46,020 nt of DNA from Acidobacteriota bacterium (GTDB lineage Bacteria > Acidobacteriota > Terriglobia > Acidiferrales > UBA7541). This document shows, piece by piece, positions 10,055 to 17,955 of the stretch. A program made the translations under genes and the position numbers. The DNA is taken from contig QHYJ01000188.1 of NCBI GenBank assembly GCA_003223255.1, positions 1 through 46,020 of the forward strand, written 5' to 3'. Under the pieces are notes generated by a model, which saw nothing but the letters and a program-made list of their open reading frames with translations, searched no databases and was not told where the DNA came from. Positions within the stretch are counted from its first letter, which is position 1, and each line of letters begins with the position of its first letter.

Positions 10055-10684
10055 ATGGTTCGCGTGAAGATTTGCGGTATCACCAACGCTAAAGACGCCC
10101 AGGCGGCGGTTGACGCGGGGGCCAATCTGCTGGGCTTCAATTTTTATGCGAAGAGCCCGCGGCACATTGCTGAAGAAACGGCCGCCGAAATCCGGTCGCA
10201 CCTGCCAAAACGCGTGAAAGCCGTAGGAATTTTCGTCAACCATTTACCCGCTGATGTGATCAGCTTGCGAAGTTCGCTCGGGCTTGATGCCGTGCAGCTT
10301 CATGGAGACGAGCCTCCCGAGGCGGTGGCGGAAATCGCTCCCGTTGTGCCGGTCATCAAAGCCTTCCGCGTGGAACCGGAATTTCCGCAGACCACTCTGG
10401 ATCAGTATTCGCATGCGTTTGCCTTTTTGTTTGACGCCGCGCACACCGACCAATATGGTGGTACGGGGTGCACTACCGATTGGGATGTGGCACGGCGAGC
10501 AGCGGCGAAGCACCGTATTATTTTGGCGGGCGGACTGAAAGTGGAAAACGTGGCGGCGGCCGTTCGCATCGTGCGGCCCTACGGGATTGACGTTGCCAGC
10601 GGTGTGGAATCAAGTCCAGGCAAAAAAGACCATGGGCGGCTGCGCGAGTTTATTCAGGAGGTGCGCCGGGCGGAGAGAAGATAA
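10055..10684 (+). CDS. trpF: phosphoribosylanthranilate isomerase
   Basis: A 209-residue TIM barrel catalysing the Amadori rearrangement of phosphoribosylanthranilate. It starts VKICGITNAKDA with the general-base Cys7, has VQLHGDEPPE in the middle and LFDAAHTDQYGGTG with the catalytic Asp near 128. The end ILAGGLKVENV...GIDVASGVESSPGKKD is the phosphate-binding part. It starts 5 bp after the trpC stop, so translation is likely coupled. Complete and normal in length. Confidence 0.97.
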   Translation: MVRVKICGITNAKDAQAAVDAGANLLGFNFYAKSPRHIAEETAAEIRSHLPKRVKAVGIFVNHLPADVISLRSSLGLDAVQLHGDEPPEAVAEIAPVVPVIKAFRVEPEFPQTTLDQYSHAFAFLFDAAHTDQYGGTGCTTDWDVARRAAAKHRIILAGGLKVENVAAAVRIVRPYGIDVASGVESSPGKKDHGRLREFIQEVRRAERR

Positions 10685-10714
10685 GTGTTCGGCGCGGAGG
10701 AAATTCGGAAATCC

Positions 10715-11926
10715 ATGAGCACCATTCTGCAGTCGCCGACAACAGCGCCGGGAAGGTTCGGTCCCTACGGTGGCCGGTACGTTCCGGAAACGCTGATGGT
10801 GCCGCTGTTCGAACTGGAGCGCGCCTACGAAACGGCGAAGGCGGATGCTTCTTTCCAGGCGCAATTCCAGAATTTGTTGGCGAATTTCGCAGGCCGGCCC
10901 ACGCCGCTACAATTTGCGGCGCGGCTGACCGAAAAGTTGGGCGGGCCGAGAATTTATCTCAAGCGCGAAGATCTGCTGCACACGGGCGCGCACAAAATCA
11001 ACAACGCCATTGGCCAAGGCTTGCTCGCGGTGAAGATGGGCAAGCCGCGCATTATTGCGGAAACCGGCGCGGGGCAGCATGGCGTGGCTTCGGCCACGGT
11101 CGCGGCGCATCTCGGGCTGGAGTGCGTTGTCCACATGGGCACGGAAGACATGGCACGGCAGGCGCTCAACGTCGCGCGCATGCGCATGCTCGGTGCGGAA
11201 GTTGTGGCTGTGGATTCCGGCAGCCGCACGCTCAAAGACGCCATCAACGAGGCTATGCGCGATTGGGTCACCAACGTGCGGACCACGCACTATCTTCTTG
11301 GTTCCGTTCTTGGCGCGCATCCCTATCCCACAATGGTGCGTGATTTTCAGGCGGTCATCGGCCGCGAAGCGCGCGAGCAAATCCTCGCTGCGGAAAAGCG
11401 TTTGCCCACGCATCTTTTCGCTTGTGTCGGAGGCGGGTCCAACTCCATCGGGCTGTTCCATCAGTTTTTGGGTGATCCTCAAGTGAAAATGATTGGGATC
11501 GAAGCGGGAGGGCGGGGGGGGCAACTTGGCGAGCATGCGGCTCGTTTGGCTGCTCATCAAGGGTTTGTGGGCGCGCGGCCAGGAGTCCTTCAGGGAACGT
11601 ACACTTACGTTTTGCAAAACGAAGATGGGCAAATCGCCACGACGCATTCCATTTCCGCGGGGCTCGACTATCCGGCTATCGGTCCCGAGCATGCATGGCT
11701 GGCGGACCAGCGCCGCGCGGAGTACTCTGCCGTTTCCGATCAGGCCGCCCTGGATGCCGCGCGGTTGCTTTCGCGCACGCAAGGGATTATTCCCGCGCTG
11801 GAATCGGCGCATGCCATTGCCGGTCTCGTGGAGCGCCTGCCGAAATTGACCAAAAACGACCTTGTCATCCTCAATCTCTCGGGCCGTGGCGACAAGGATA
11901 TGGACACTTACTCCCGCCTCCTCTAA
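10715..11926 (+). CDS. trpB: tryptophan synthase beta subunit
   Basis: A PLP enzyme of 403 residues that joins indole and serine to make tryptophan. Lys94 in [11 protein letters not shown] is the Schiff-base lysine, [11 protein letters not shown] follows, [10 protein letters not shown] binds the PLP phosphate, and the C-terminus has NLSGRGDKD. Aligned by eye to E. coli TrpB it is full length with no gaps of note. I used ATG 10715; a GTG at 10685, directly after the trpF stop, is an in-frame alternative adding ten residues. TrpA, its partner, is separated from it by a lipoprotein gene. Confidence 0.97.
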   Translation: MSTILQSPTTAPGRFGPYGGRYVPETLMVPLFELERAYETAKADASFQAQFQNLLANFAGRPTPLQFAARLTEKLGGPRIYLKREDLLHTGAHKINNAIGQGLLAVKMGKPRIIAETGAGQHGVASATVAAHLGLECVVHMGTEDMARQALNVARMRMLGAEVVAVDSGSRTLKDAINEAMRDWVTNVRTTHYLLGSVLGAHPYPTMVRDFQAVIGREAREQILAAEKRLPTHLFACVGGGSNSIGLFHQFLGDPQVKMIGIEAGGRGGQLGEHAARLAAHQGFVGARPGVLQGTYTYVLQNEDGQIATTHSISAGLDYPAIGPEHAWLADQRRAEYSAVSDQAALDAARLLSRTQGIIPALESAHAIAGLVERLPKLTKNDLVILNLSGRGDKDMDTYSRLL

Positions 11927-11988
11927 TCCGTTCGCGAAAATGCGGGAAAGCAGAATGATTGGTGTACTATTTTCAGACACAGAGTCCC

Positions 11989-12591
11989 ATGAAAATTGCC
12001 CTTGCCAGCGCACTTGTGGTGAGCATCCCTCTTTGCGGATGTAGTTCGCGCCAGAGAATCCAGAATCACATCCCGGCCAATGCGGGTGTTTATGACGACG
12101 GGGAAGGATATGCGGTGCTGTCGATGCTGCTGAACAACGCAGTTCCGGAAACACACGGGGCAATTATTCGAATTAACATGCTCACGCATGTGGAGTCCGT
12201 GAATGGAACTCATTCGCTGGAAGACTGCATGAAGATCCCCGAGGAATTCCGTGAAGCCGCAAATGACTATGAGCTAAGGGCAAAAACGGCGATGCTGCTG
12301 AGGAAGAAGTTCACTTTGAAGACGCCCTATGATCTTGCCGGTGAAACTCGCATCGTTGGATCGAAGGCTAAGCCTGCTTCCGCGACCGGCACGGATAGTG
12401 TAGCGAAGATTTCGAGCGGTGTTTTTTATCTTTCGCCGGTGGGATTCGACGCCAATCACACACACGCCATCACCTACGCGAATTACATATGCGGCAACCG
12501 CTGCGGGTGGGGCGGTTTTCATCTGTTGGTGAACAACGCTGGCCGGTGGGAAGAGGCCAAAGACGTCACCGCATGCACGTGGCACTATTGA
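11989..12591 (+). CDS. hypothetical lipoprotein inserted between trpB and trpA
   Basis: A 200-residue protein. The start ATG 11989 is followed by a signal sequence with lipobox LCGC (Cys18), so it should be a lipoprotein. The C-terminal half has VGFDANHTHAITYANYICGNRCGWGGFHLLV (about 148-178), a pattern seen in a loosely defined family of secreted bacterial proteins in which paired CG motifs precede a short beta hairpin and a final G-x-W. I can give no function. It sits between trpB and trpA on the same strand (62 bp after trpB, 41 bp before trpA), probably as a passenger in the operon. Confidence 0.65.
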   Translation: MKIALASALVVSIPLCGCSSRQRIQNHIPANAGVYDDGEGYAVLSMLLNNAVPETHGAIIRINMLTHVESVNGTHSLEDCMKIPEEFREAANDYELRAKTAMLLRKKFTLKTPYDLAGETRIVGSKAKPASATGTDSVAKISSGVFYLSPVGFDANHTHAITYANYICGNRCGWGGFHLLVNNAGRWEEAKDVTACTWHY

Positions 12592-12632
12592 TTGCTTGAA
12601 GCTGCAGTCAGCATTTTTACAGCAGGCTAATC

Positions 12633-13481
12633 TTGAAGACCAGGATCCACGAACGATTCACAGCGCTGCGCGAGGCCGGCGAGCTTGGCATCGTCGCGTA
12701 CATCACTGCCGGCGATCCCTCGCTGGATGCGACGCTGAAATTTGTCTTGGCTCTTGCCGAGGCCGGCGCGGACGTCATCGAACTGGGCGTGCCGTTCAGC
12801 GACCCCCTTGCGGACGGCCCTACGATTCAGCGGGCCTCCGAACGCGCGCTGAAGTCCGGCACCACGCTTGTTGGCGTTCTCGATCTTGTGAGGCGCATTC
12901 GCCAATCTTCACGAATTCCGCTGGTACTATTCGGCTATTACAATCCCATCCTGCAGATGGGTCTTGAAAAATTTGCCGGAACTGCAGAAGCCGTTGGAGC
13001 GGATGGGGTTCTCGCTACCGACTTGCCGCCGGAAGAATCGAACGATTACCGGCGAATTCTTGGGGCTCATCACCTCGACACCATTTTCCTTGGGGCTCCC
13101 ACTTCGACCAACGAGCGGCTTGCAAATATTGCGATGTGCTCCTCCGGCTTTCTTTACCTTATCTCCCGCACCGGTGTTACGGGTGCGAAGGACCATCTTC
13201 CCGACGATCTGCCGTCGCTGTTGCGGCGCGCCCGCGCGACTACCCAGCTTCCTTTGGCTGTTGGCTTTGGCATTTCATTGCCAGGTCACGTCTCCGTTCT
13301 TGGAGGCCTCGCGGAGGCCGCCGTCGTTGGTTCAGCGCTGGTTGCCCAGATCGAGAAAGCGACCAAGGCCGGGCCAACCGCCGGGGCCATCGATTCCGCC
13401 GCTGTGGCCCTGGCAGAAAAAGTTGGCGCATTGAAACAGGCAGCGCGCCATGGGCTTTCGCGCCGCGAGGTGGCGCCATGA
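12633..13481 (+). CDS. trpA: tryptophan synthase alpha subunit
   Basis: A 282-residue TIM barrel that cleaves indole-3-glycerol phosphate to indole, channelled to TrpB. The catalytic residues are Glu50 in VIELGVPFSDP and Asp61 in DPLADGP; also visible are YITAGDPS, ATDLPPEES, FLYLISRTGVTG and VGFGIS for phosphate binding. No ATG is available near the conserved N-terminus; the best start is TTG 12633 with only a weak AGG upstream. Its stop overlaps the start of the chorismate mutase gene by ATGA (13478-13481). Confidence 0.96.
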   Translation: MKTRIHERFTALREAGELGIVAYITAGDPSLDATLKFVLALAEAGADVIELGVPFSDPLADGPTIQRASERALKSGTTLVGVLDLVRRIRQSSRIPLVLFGYYNPILQMGLEKFAGTAEAVGADGVLATDLPPEESNDYRRILGAHHLDTIFLGAPTSTNERLANIAMCSSGFLYLISRTGVTGAKDHLPDDLPSLLRRARATTQLPLAVGFGISLPGHVSVLGGLAEAAVVGSALVAQIEKATKAGPTAGAIDSAAVALAEKVGALKQAARHGLSRREVAP

Positions 13482-13777
13482 ACCTCGCAGATTGGCGGCG
13501 CCGCATCGACGAAATCGACAAGAAACTGGTCGAGTTGCTCAACGAACGCTCCCGTTGCGCACTCGAGATCGGCAAGCTTAAGCAAGAAGCGCATATCCCG
13601 CTGTATCAGCCGGACCGCGAGAACGAGGTGCTGGCGAACGCCGAGAGCAACAATTCGGGGCCGCTGACCGACGCAGCCATTCGGCGCTTGTTCGAGCGCA
13701 TCATCGACGAAGCACGCGCGGCCGAACGCGATGCCATGCATTCCGATGACGGGCGAGGCAAGAATAGGAATGAATAA
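13478..13777 (+). CDS. chorismate mutase (AroQ class)
   Basis: A 99-residue all-helical protein that rearranges chorismate to prephenate, feeding phenylalanine and tyrosine synthesis. The N-terminus LADWRRRIDEIDKKLVELLNERSRCALEIGKLK (about 3-35) is the AroQ helix-1 pattern with the active-site Arg and Lys; YQPDRENEVL (about 44-53) and the C-terminal helix LFERIIDEAR follow. The ATG overlaps the trpA stop (ATGA), so translation is coupled. With DAHP synthase and TyrA downstream it ties the trp cluster to tyrosine synthesis. Confidence 0.92.
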   Translation: MNLADWRRRIDEIDKKLVELLNERSRCALEIGKLKQEAHIPLYQPDRENEVLANAESNNSGPLTDAAIRRLFERIIDEARAAERDAMHSDDGRGKNRNE

Positions 13778-13852
13778 ACGGCTTCTGCAGTCTGAGTTGG
13801 AAAGACTTTTGAATTCTGGCTTTTCCCGACAAGAGAGGAAACAGGACATCTT

Positions 13853-14212
13853 ATGGTCATTGTGATGCAGGAAGGGGCCACGGAGGCCCAAATCCAGCAC
13901 GTCATGGATCGCCTTATCGCCCACGGCTTCAACGTGCATCGCTCGACCGGTGAGTCGCACACGGTTCTTGGTGCCGTCGGTGTGCACCGCGATTTCGATC
14001 ATCGCGACTTCGAATTGCTCGACGGCGTGCGCGAAGTCATGCGAATCACGCAACCTTTCAAGCTGGCCAGCCGCGAGTTCCGCCCCGAGGGAACGATCGT
14101 GGATCTCGGACGTGGCGTCAAAATCGGCGGCCCGGAAGTGGTGGTTGCGGCCGGGCCTTGCTCCGTGGAATCCCGCGAACAGATCTTTTGTGTCGCGGAA
14201 CACGTCGCGTAA
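13853..14212 (+). pseudogene. aroF: DAHP synthase, N-terminal fragment (ends at in-frame TAA)
   Basis: A 119-residue fragment of a type I-beta (AroF/PheB-like) 3-deoxy-D-arabino-heptulosonate 7-phosphate synthase, the first shikimate pathway enzyme. The N-terminal ferredoxin-like regulatory domain (about 1-70; MVIVMQEGATEAQIQHVMDR) is followed by the start of the barrel, VVVAAGPCSVESREQI. Translation stops at TAA 14210-14212, but the same frame continues at once with [22 protein letters not shown], the next conserved block. One base change from GAA, AAA or CAA would explain the stop. TAA is not a selenocysteine codon, so this is a nonsense mutation or a sequence error. Confidence 0.9.
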
Positions 14213-14278
14213 GCCGGGGCCAAGATTCTTCGAGGCGGAGCCTTTAAGCCGCGTACTTCACCTTATGCTTTTCAGGGC

Positions 14279-14872
14279 ATGGGCGAGCCGGGCCTGAAGC
14301 TCATGCGCGAGGCCGCGGACAAAGTCCGCCTTTTCACCGTCAGTGAAGTCATGGACCCCTCGCAGATCCCCATGATGATGCAGTACGTGGACATGTTCCA
14401 GGTGGGCGCGCGCAACATGCAAAATTATCATTTGCTCCGCGCGCTGGGTGAAATCCGCAAGCCGGTGCTGCTCAAACGCGGGCTATCCGCAACCATGGAG
14501 GAGTTGTTGCTCAGCGCCGAGTACATACTTTCCGGCGGCAATTACAATGTTGTGCTTTGCGAGCGCGGCATCCGCACGTTTGAAACCTACACGCGCAACA
14601 CTTTCGATCTCGCCGCCATTCCGGTCATCAAGAAACTTTCACACCTCCCCATCGTTGGCGATCCTTCGCACGCTACAGGGCGCCGCGATAAAGTTCCGCC
14701 GATGGCTCGCGCGGCGGTGGCTGCCGGCGCGGACGGCTTGCTCATCGAAGTTCACAACGATCCCGACCGCGCGCTCTCGGATGGCGCGCAGTCGCTCGAA
14801 CCGTCCACTTTCAACCAATTGATGGCGGAGTTGCGCATCATTGCTCCCGCGATTGGCCGCCGCGTGGCCTGA
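14279..14872 (+). pseudogene. aroF: DAHP synthase, C-terminal fragment
   Basis: Continuation, in the same frame, of the DAHP synthase interrupted at 14210. Coding sequence resumes directly after the stop (14213); 14279 is the first ATG. It carries the rest of the barrel: [19 protein letters not shown], the Q-x-GARNMQNY block, [28 protein letters not shown], and [15 protein letters not shown] with a metal-binding His. All these active-site motifs are intact, so any damage is recent or an artefact. Alone this fragment lacks the first barrel strands and would not be active. Confidence 0.88.
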
Positions 14873-15066
14873 GGCTATTTTTCAGTCTTAAGTTGTGCGT
14901 TCCCCGTTTTCGGAGCCCGGAGGGAACCTGAAGGGACGGGGCTAGTGTGCCCAGGGCCGCTTGCCCTTTGCGAACCTTTGCGCCCTCTCGGTCTCTGCGC
15001 TAGCATTTGTCCTCTAATTTTTGTTTCTTGGAACTGAAAACGGGCACCGAGAACGGAACATTGCGA

Positions 15067-15939
15067 ATGTCGCCGCATATCATCAATCGCGTCACCATCC
15101 TCGGCACCGGGCTCATTGGCGGCTCCTTGGGGTTGGCCCTTCGCAAATACACCACGAACATTTGTATTTCTGGCTGGGACCGCTCTGAAGTTGTCCGAGA
15201 AGCGCAATCTCGCGGTGCCATCGACGAAGCGTTTTCCGGCGAACTCGCTCCTGCGCTGCAAAACGCCGACTTGATTTACATTGCGTTGCCCATTGCCGCA
15301 ACCATCGACCTTCTCCCCGAAATTTCGCGGCACGCTCCCGTACGGGCATTGGTCACCGACGCGTGCAGCACCAAGGTGCGCGTCACACAGGCTGCTGCGG
15401 CGCATTTTTCCAGCGAAAATGGCCCGTTGTTTCTCGGGGGCCATCCCATGGCCGGCCGGGAGCTCTCTGGCATCGCCCACGCCGATGCCGACCTTTTCCG
15501 TGGCGCTTCCTACGCGCTGATCGGCGGTTCGCCTGCGCCGGAAGAGCCTCGCATCTCCGCATTTGTGAAAATTCTGGAAAAAATCGGCGCCCGGGCGCTT
15601 TGGCTCGGCGCCCCGCAGCATGACTACGCTGTTGGCTTGGCTTCGCATCTTCCGCAGCTCGCCGCCGTCGCGCTCGCGGGATTTCTCTATGATCGCCTCG
15701 ACGAAAATGGTCTGCCAATTACCCTCGCCGGTCCCGGCCTCCGCGACTCGCTACGTCTCGCGGGCAGCTCTTACGCCACTTGGCGTGACATCGTACTCAC
15801 GAATCAGGAAGTGCTTGCTGCCGCCCTCGACCTCTTCGCCCGCCGCCTCGACGATCTCCGCGAACGCCTTGCCTCCCGCCAGCTCGAAGCCGACTTCGAC
15901 GCCGCCAACGAACTTTACAAACTCCTCCGGGGCCTTTGA
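15067..15939 (+). CDS. tyrA: prephenate dehydrogenase
   Basis: A 290-residue NAD(P)-dependent enzyme that converts prephenate to 4-hydroxyphenylpyruvate for tyrosine synthesis. The N-terminal Rossmann motif ILGTGLIGGSLG (about 11-22) binds the cofactor; GGHPMAGRELSG carries the conserved His near 127, and HDYAVGLASHLPQL and the helical dimerisation domain follow. ATG 15067 is chosen over a TTG at 15007 because it places the Rossmann fold at the expected distance. It lies 194 bp after the DAHP synthase on the same strand. A closely related arogenate dehydrogenase cannot be excluded. Confidence 0.93.
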   Translation: MSPHIINRVTILGTGLIGGSLGLALRKYTTNICISGWDRSEVVREAQSRGAIDEAFSGELAPALQNADLIYIALPIAATIDLLPEISRHAPVRALVTDACSTKVRVTQAAAAHFSSENGPLFLGGHPMAGRELSGIAHADADLFRGASYALIGGSPAPEEPRISAFVKILEKIGARALWLGAPQHDYAVGLASHLPQLAAVALAGFLYDRLDENGLPITLAGPGLRDSLRLAGSSYATWRDIVLTNQEVLAAALDLFARRLDDLRERLASRQLEADFDAANELYKLLRGL

Positions 15940-15957
15940 GCCGTGCAGCACGATGTT

Positions 15958-16002
15958 GCTATCGATACGACGCTTGACAAATACGATGGGGCTATCGATA
16001 CG
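15958..16002 (+). promoter_or_regulatory. promoter and paired TATCGATA operator-like repeats before the antitoxin gene
   Basis: The 12-mer GCTATCGATACG occurs twice (15958-15969 and 15991-16002), and each copy contains the 8-bp palindrome TATCGATA. Between them is a consensus -35 TTGACA (15974-15979); GATACG at 15997-16002 is placed as a -10 with 17-bp spacing, overlapping the second repeat. Palindromes flanking and overlapping the promoter are expected for an antitoxin that represses its own gene. The regulatory role is inference. Confidence 0.5.
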
Positions 16003-16013
16003 TAGGCGGGACT

Positions 16014-16316
16014 ATGGAAACGGTCAAGGTGTCTCCAAAATTTCAGGTGGTCATTCCGGAAAAAATCCGAGAGGAACTTCAGCTCAAGCCCGGCCAGGAA
16101 CTGCAAGTCTTTTTTCTCGGCGAAACCACCCGGTTGCGCCGCCCTCGGTCCATAAAGGAATTGCGTGGAATCGCGAAGGGAATGAAGTGGAAGGATGACT
16201 ACCGCGACCACCCGAACGGTTCTGAGGCGGTTCTAATAGAGTCGCGCAACGTTGACGCCGGCGCGGCGGCGTCGTTCCGCTGCATTCTTCTCATGCCTTA
16301 CAAAGGATCTCTATGA
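16014..16316 (+). CDS. AbrB/SpoVT-family antitoxin-like DNA-binding protein, orphan
   Basis: A 100-residue protein. Its N-terminal 45 residues (METVKVSPKFQVVIPEKIREELQLKPGQELQV) form a typical swapped-hairpin AbrB/MazE/VapB DNA-binding domain. The middle (SIKELRGIAKGMKWKDDYRDH) matches the VapB tail that neutralises a toxin. After about residue 68 the sequence looks unlike the family, which usually ends near there, so the last 30 residues may be read-through after a small indel. No PIN-domain or other toxin gene follows; the next gene overlaps by 4 bp and is an amidohydrolase. It is therefore an orphan antitoxin or regulator. Confidence 0.75.
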   Translation: METVKVSPKFQVVIPEKIREELQLKPGQELQVFFLGETTRLRRPRSIKELRGIAKGMKWKDDYRDHPNGSEAVLIESRNVDAGAAASFRCILLMPYKGSL

Positions 16317-16723
16317 ACCAAGGAACTTCACGCCGCGAATTCCTCGGCAAGCTCGCGGCGTTTTCGCTCTTACCGCTGGAACAGGAAAAGCCCGATCTGA
16401 TTCTTTGCAACGGAAACATCCTGACCATGAATGACCGGGAGCCGCGCGCGCAAGCCGTGGCCATTGCGCATGACCGATTTCTTGCCGTGGGCAGTGACGC
16501 TGACGTGTTGAATCGCGCATTCGCATCCCGCGGAGGCCGGACTGATGCATCTCCGCATGGTGGACTGCGACCTGCGCTCGATTTCTGCGATTCAAGCTGC
16601 GCTTCGCGAACGCGCCGCGAAAACGCCAGCGGGAGAATGGGTGCTCGGCTTCAAATACGACGACACGAAAACGGAAGAAGGCCGCTCGCTCAACGTTGCC
16701 GACTTGGACACCGCTGTCTCTGA
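16313..16723 (+). pseudogene. Tat-exported amidohydrolase (YtcJ-like), N-terminal fragment
   Basis: The first part of a YtcJ-type amidohydrolase. MNQGTSRREFLGKLAAFSLLP is a twin-arginine signal, followed by LILCNGNILTMNDREP and VAIAHDRFLAVGSDADVL (about 30-66), the usual beta-sandwich entry of this superfamily. Homology ends near 16511; the frame then runs on without meaning to a stop at 16723. The rest of the enzyme is in another frame (next entry). The segment that normally joins the two, with the strand leading into the metal-binding D-x-H-x-H motif, is missing. Confidence 0.8.
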
Positions 16724-17846
16724 CCATCCCGTACACATCGAACATCGCGGCGGCCACACGACCTATTCGAATTCGCTCGCGTTTCGAAAAGCCGGGATTG
16801 ACGAGAAGACTCCGGATCCGCCGGGAGGAAAAATCGATCGCCACCCTGCGACGGGGAAACCGACGGGCCGTGTTGCGGAAAGCGCCAACGCTCTCTTTGA
16901 AAAAGCCATTCCGCAAAGTTTTACCCGCGAGGATCATCGCGAGGGCGTGAAACTCATTTCCAAAATGCTGGCGCGCACGGGAATCACCTCTGCCACCGAA
17001 GCCCAGGGCACGCCGACAGACCTGCTTGCATATCAGGACGCCCACGAGTCGGGCGATTTGCTTTATCGCGCCTACTGCTTTATCAATTTCCATTTTCTCG
17101 ATGCCATGATCGCCGCGGGGAACCGCACCGGGCTGGGCGATGAATGGGTGCGCGTCGGCGCGGTCAAACTGGTTTGCGATGGCTCGATCTCTGAGCGCAC
17201 CGCGCGCCTGTCTTCACCTTATGAGGGCCGGCCGAACGACTACGGCATTCTGGTCATGACCGAGGAAGAACTCTACACCGTCGGCCGGAAAGCGCATCTA
17301 GCGGGCTGGCAAATTGGCACGCACGCCCCGCGGCGCGATCCGCGGTTCCGGCTCGAGCATTGCACCGTGGTCAACGACAATCTCATCGGGCGCATCAAGG
17401 CCCTGGGCGCGATTCCAACGCCGTTTTCGACCTACGTCTACTACCACGGCGAGAAGATGCGTTTTTACGGTGCCGAGCGTCTCAATCACATGTTTGCGCT
17501 GCGCAGTTTTATCGATGCCGGGATTCGCCCGACGCAAGCTTCCGACTATCCGCCGGGAGAATTCATTCCCATGATGGCACTACAATCGGAAGTTACGCGC
17601 ACAGATACCAACGGCAACGTTTGGGGACCGAAGCAGCGCATCACCGTGGAAGAAGCCGTTCGCGTGGGCACGCTAAACGGGGCCTATGCTTCGTACGAGG
17701 AAAACCTGAAGGGCTCGATAGAAGTGGGTAAGCTTGCGGACCTGGTGGTTCTTGGCCGCGATCCTTTGAAAGAGAATCCTTCAACCCTCGTCACCATTCC
17801 CGTCGAACGCACCATGGCCGGCGGCCGCTGGACGTTTGAATCGTAG
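16545..17846 (+). pseudogene. Amidohydrolase (YtcJ-like), catalytic and C-terminal part
   Basis: Metal-dependent hydrolase barrel in frame +3. Just before the ATG, the same frame reads AHSHPAEAGL (16515-16544), the H-x-H metal motif, after a TGA at 16509-16511, so the true junction is near 16511. From the ATG it has HLRMVDCDLRSI, GFKYDDTKT, VCDGSISERTARL, FRLEHCTVVN and QASDYPPGEF. The usual HANGD block and about 20 following residues appear to be missing in frame: the text runs GTHAPRRDPRFRLEHC. With a frameshift and two gaps the enzyme is probably inactive as read. The C-terminal QRITVEEAVRVGTLNGAYAS and DLVVLGRDP are intact. Confidence 0.85.
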
Positions 17847-17955
17847 CCTTGCGTGGGTTCCGTTAAACCGAGCCGAATTTTTCGCGCTTCACTTGTCTTG
17901 ACCTGAGTAAACAGCGCCGATAAGCTTGATGTTTCTCCTTTTGTGCCAAGGCGCC

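Noticed and set aside
14210-14212. Stop codon recoding in the DAHP synthase, by analogy with fdhA
   Set aside because: The codon is TAA, not TGA, no catalytic Cys is expected there and no SECIS-like hairpin follows.
16014-16316. A complete toxin-antitoxin pair
   Set aside because: Only the antitoxin-like gene is present; the next gene is an amidohydrolase.
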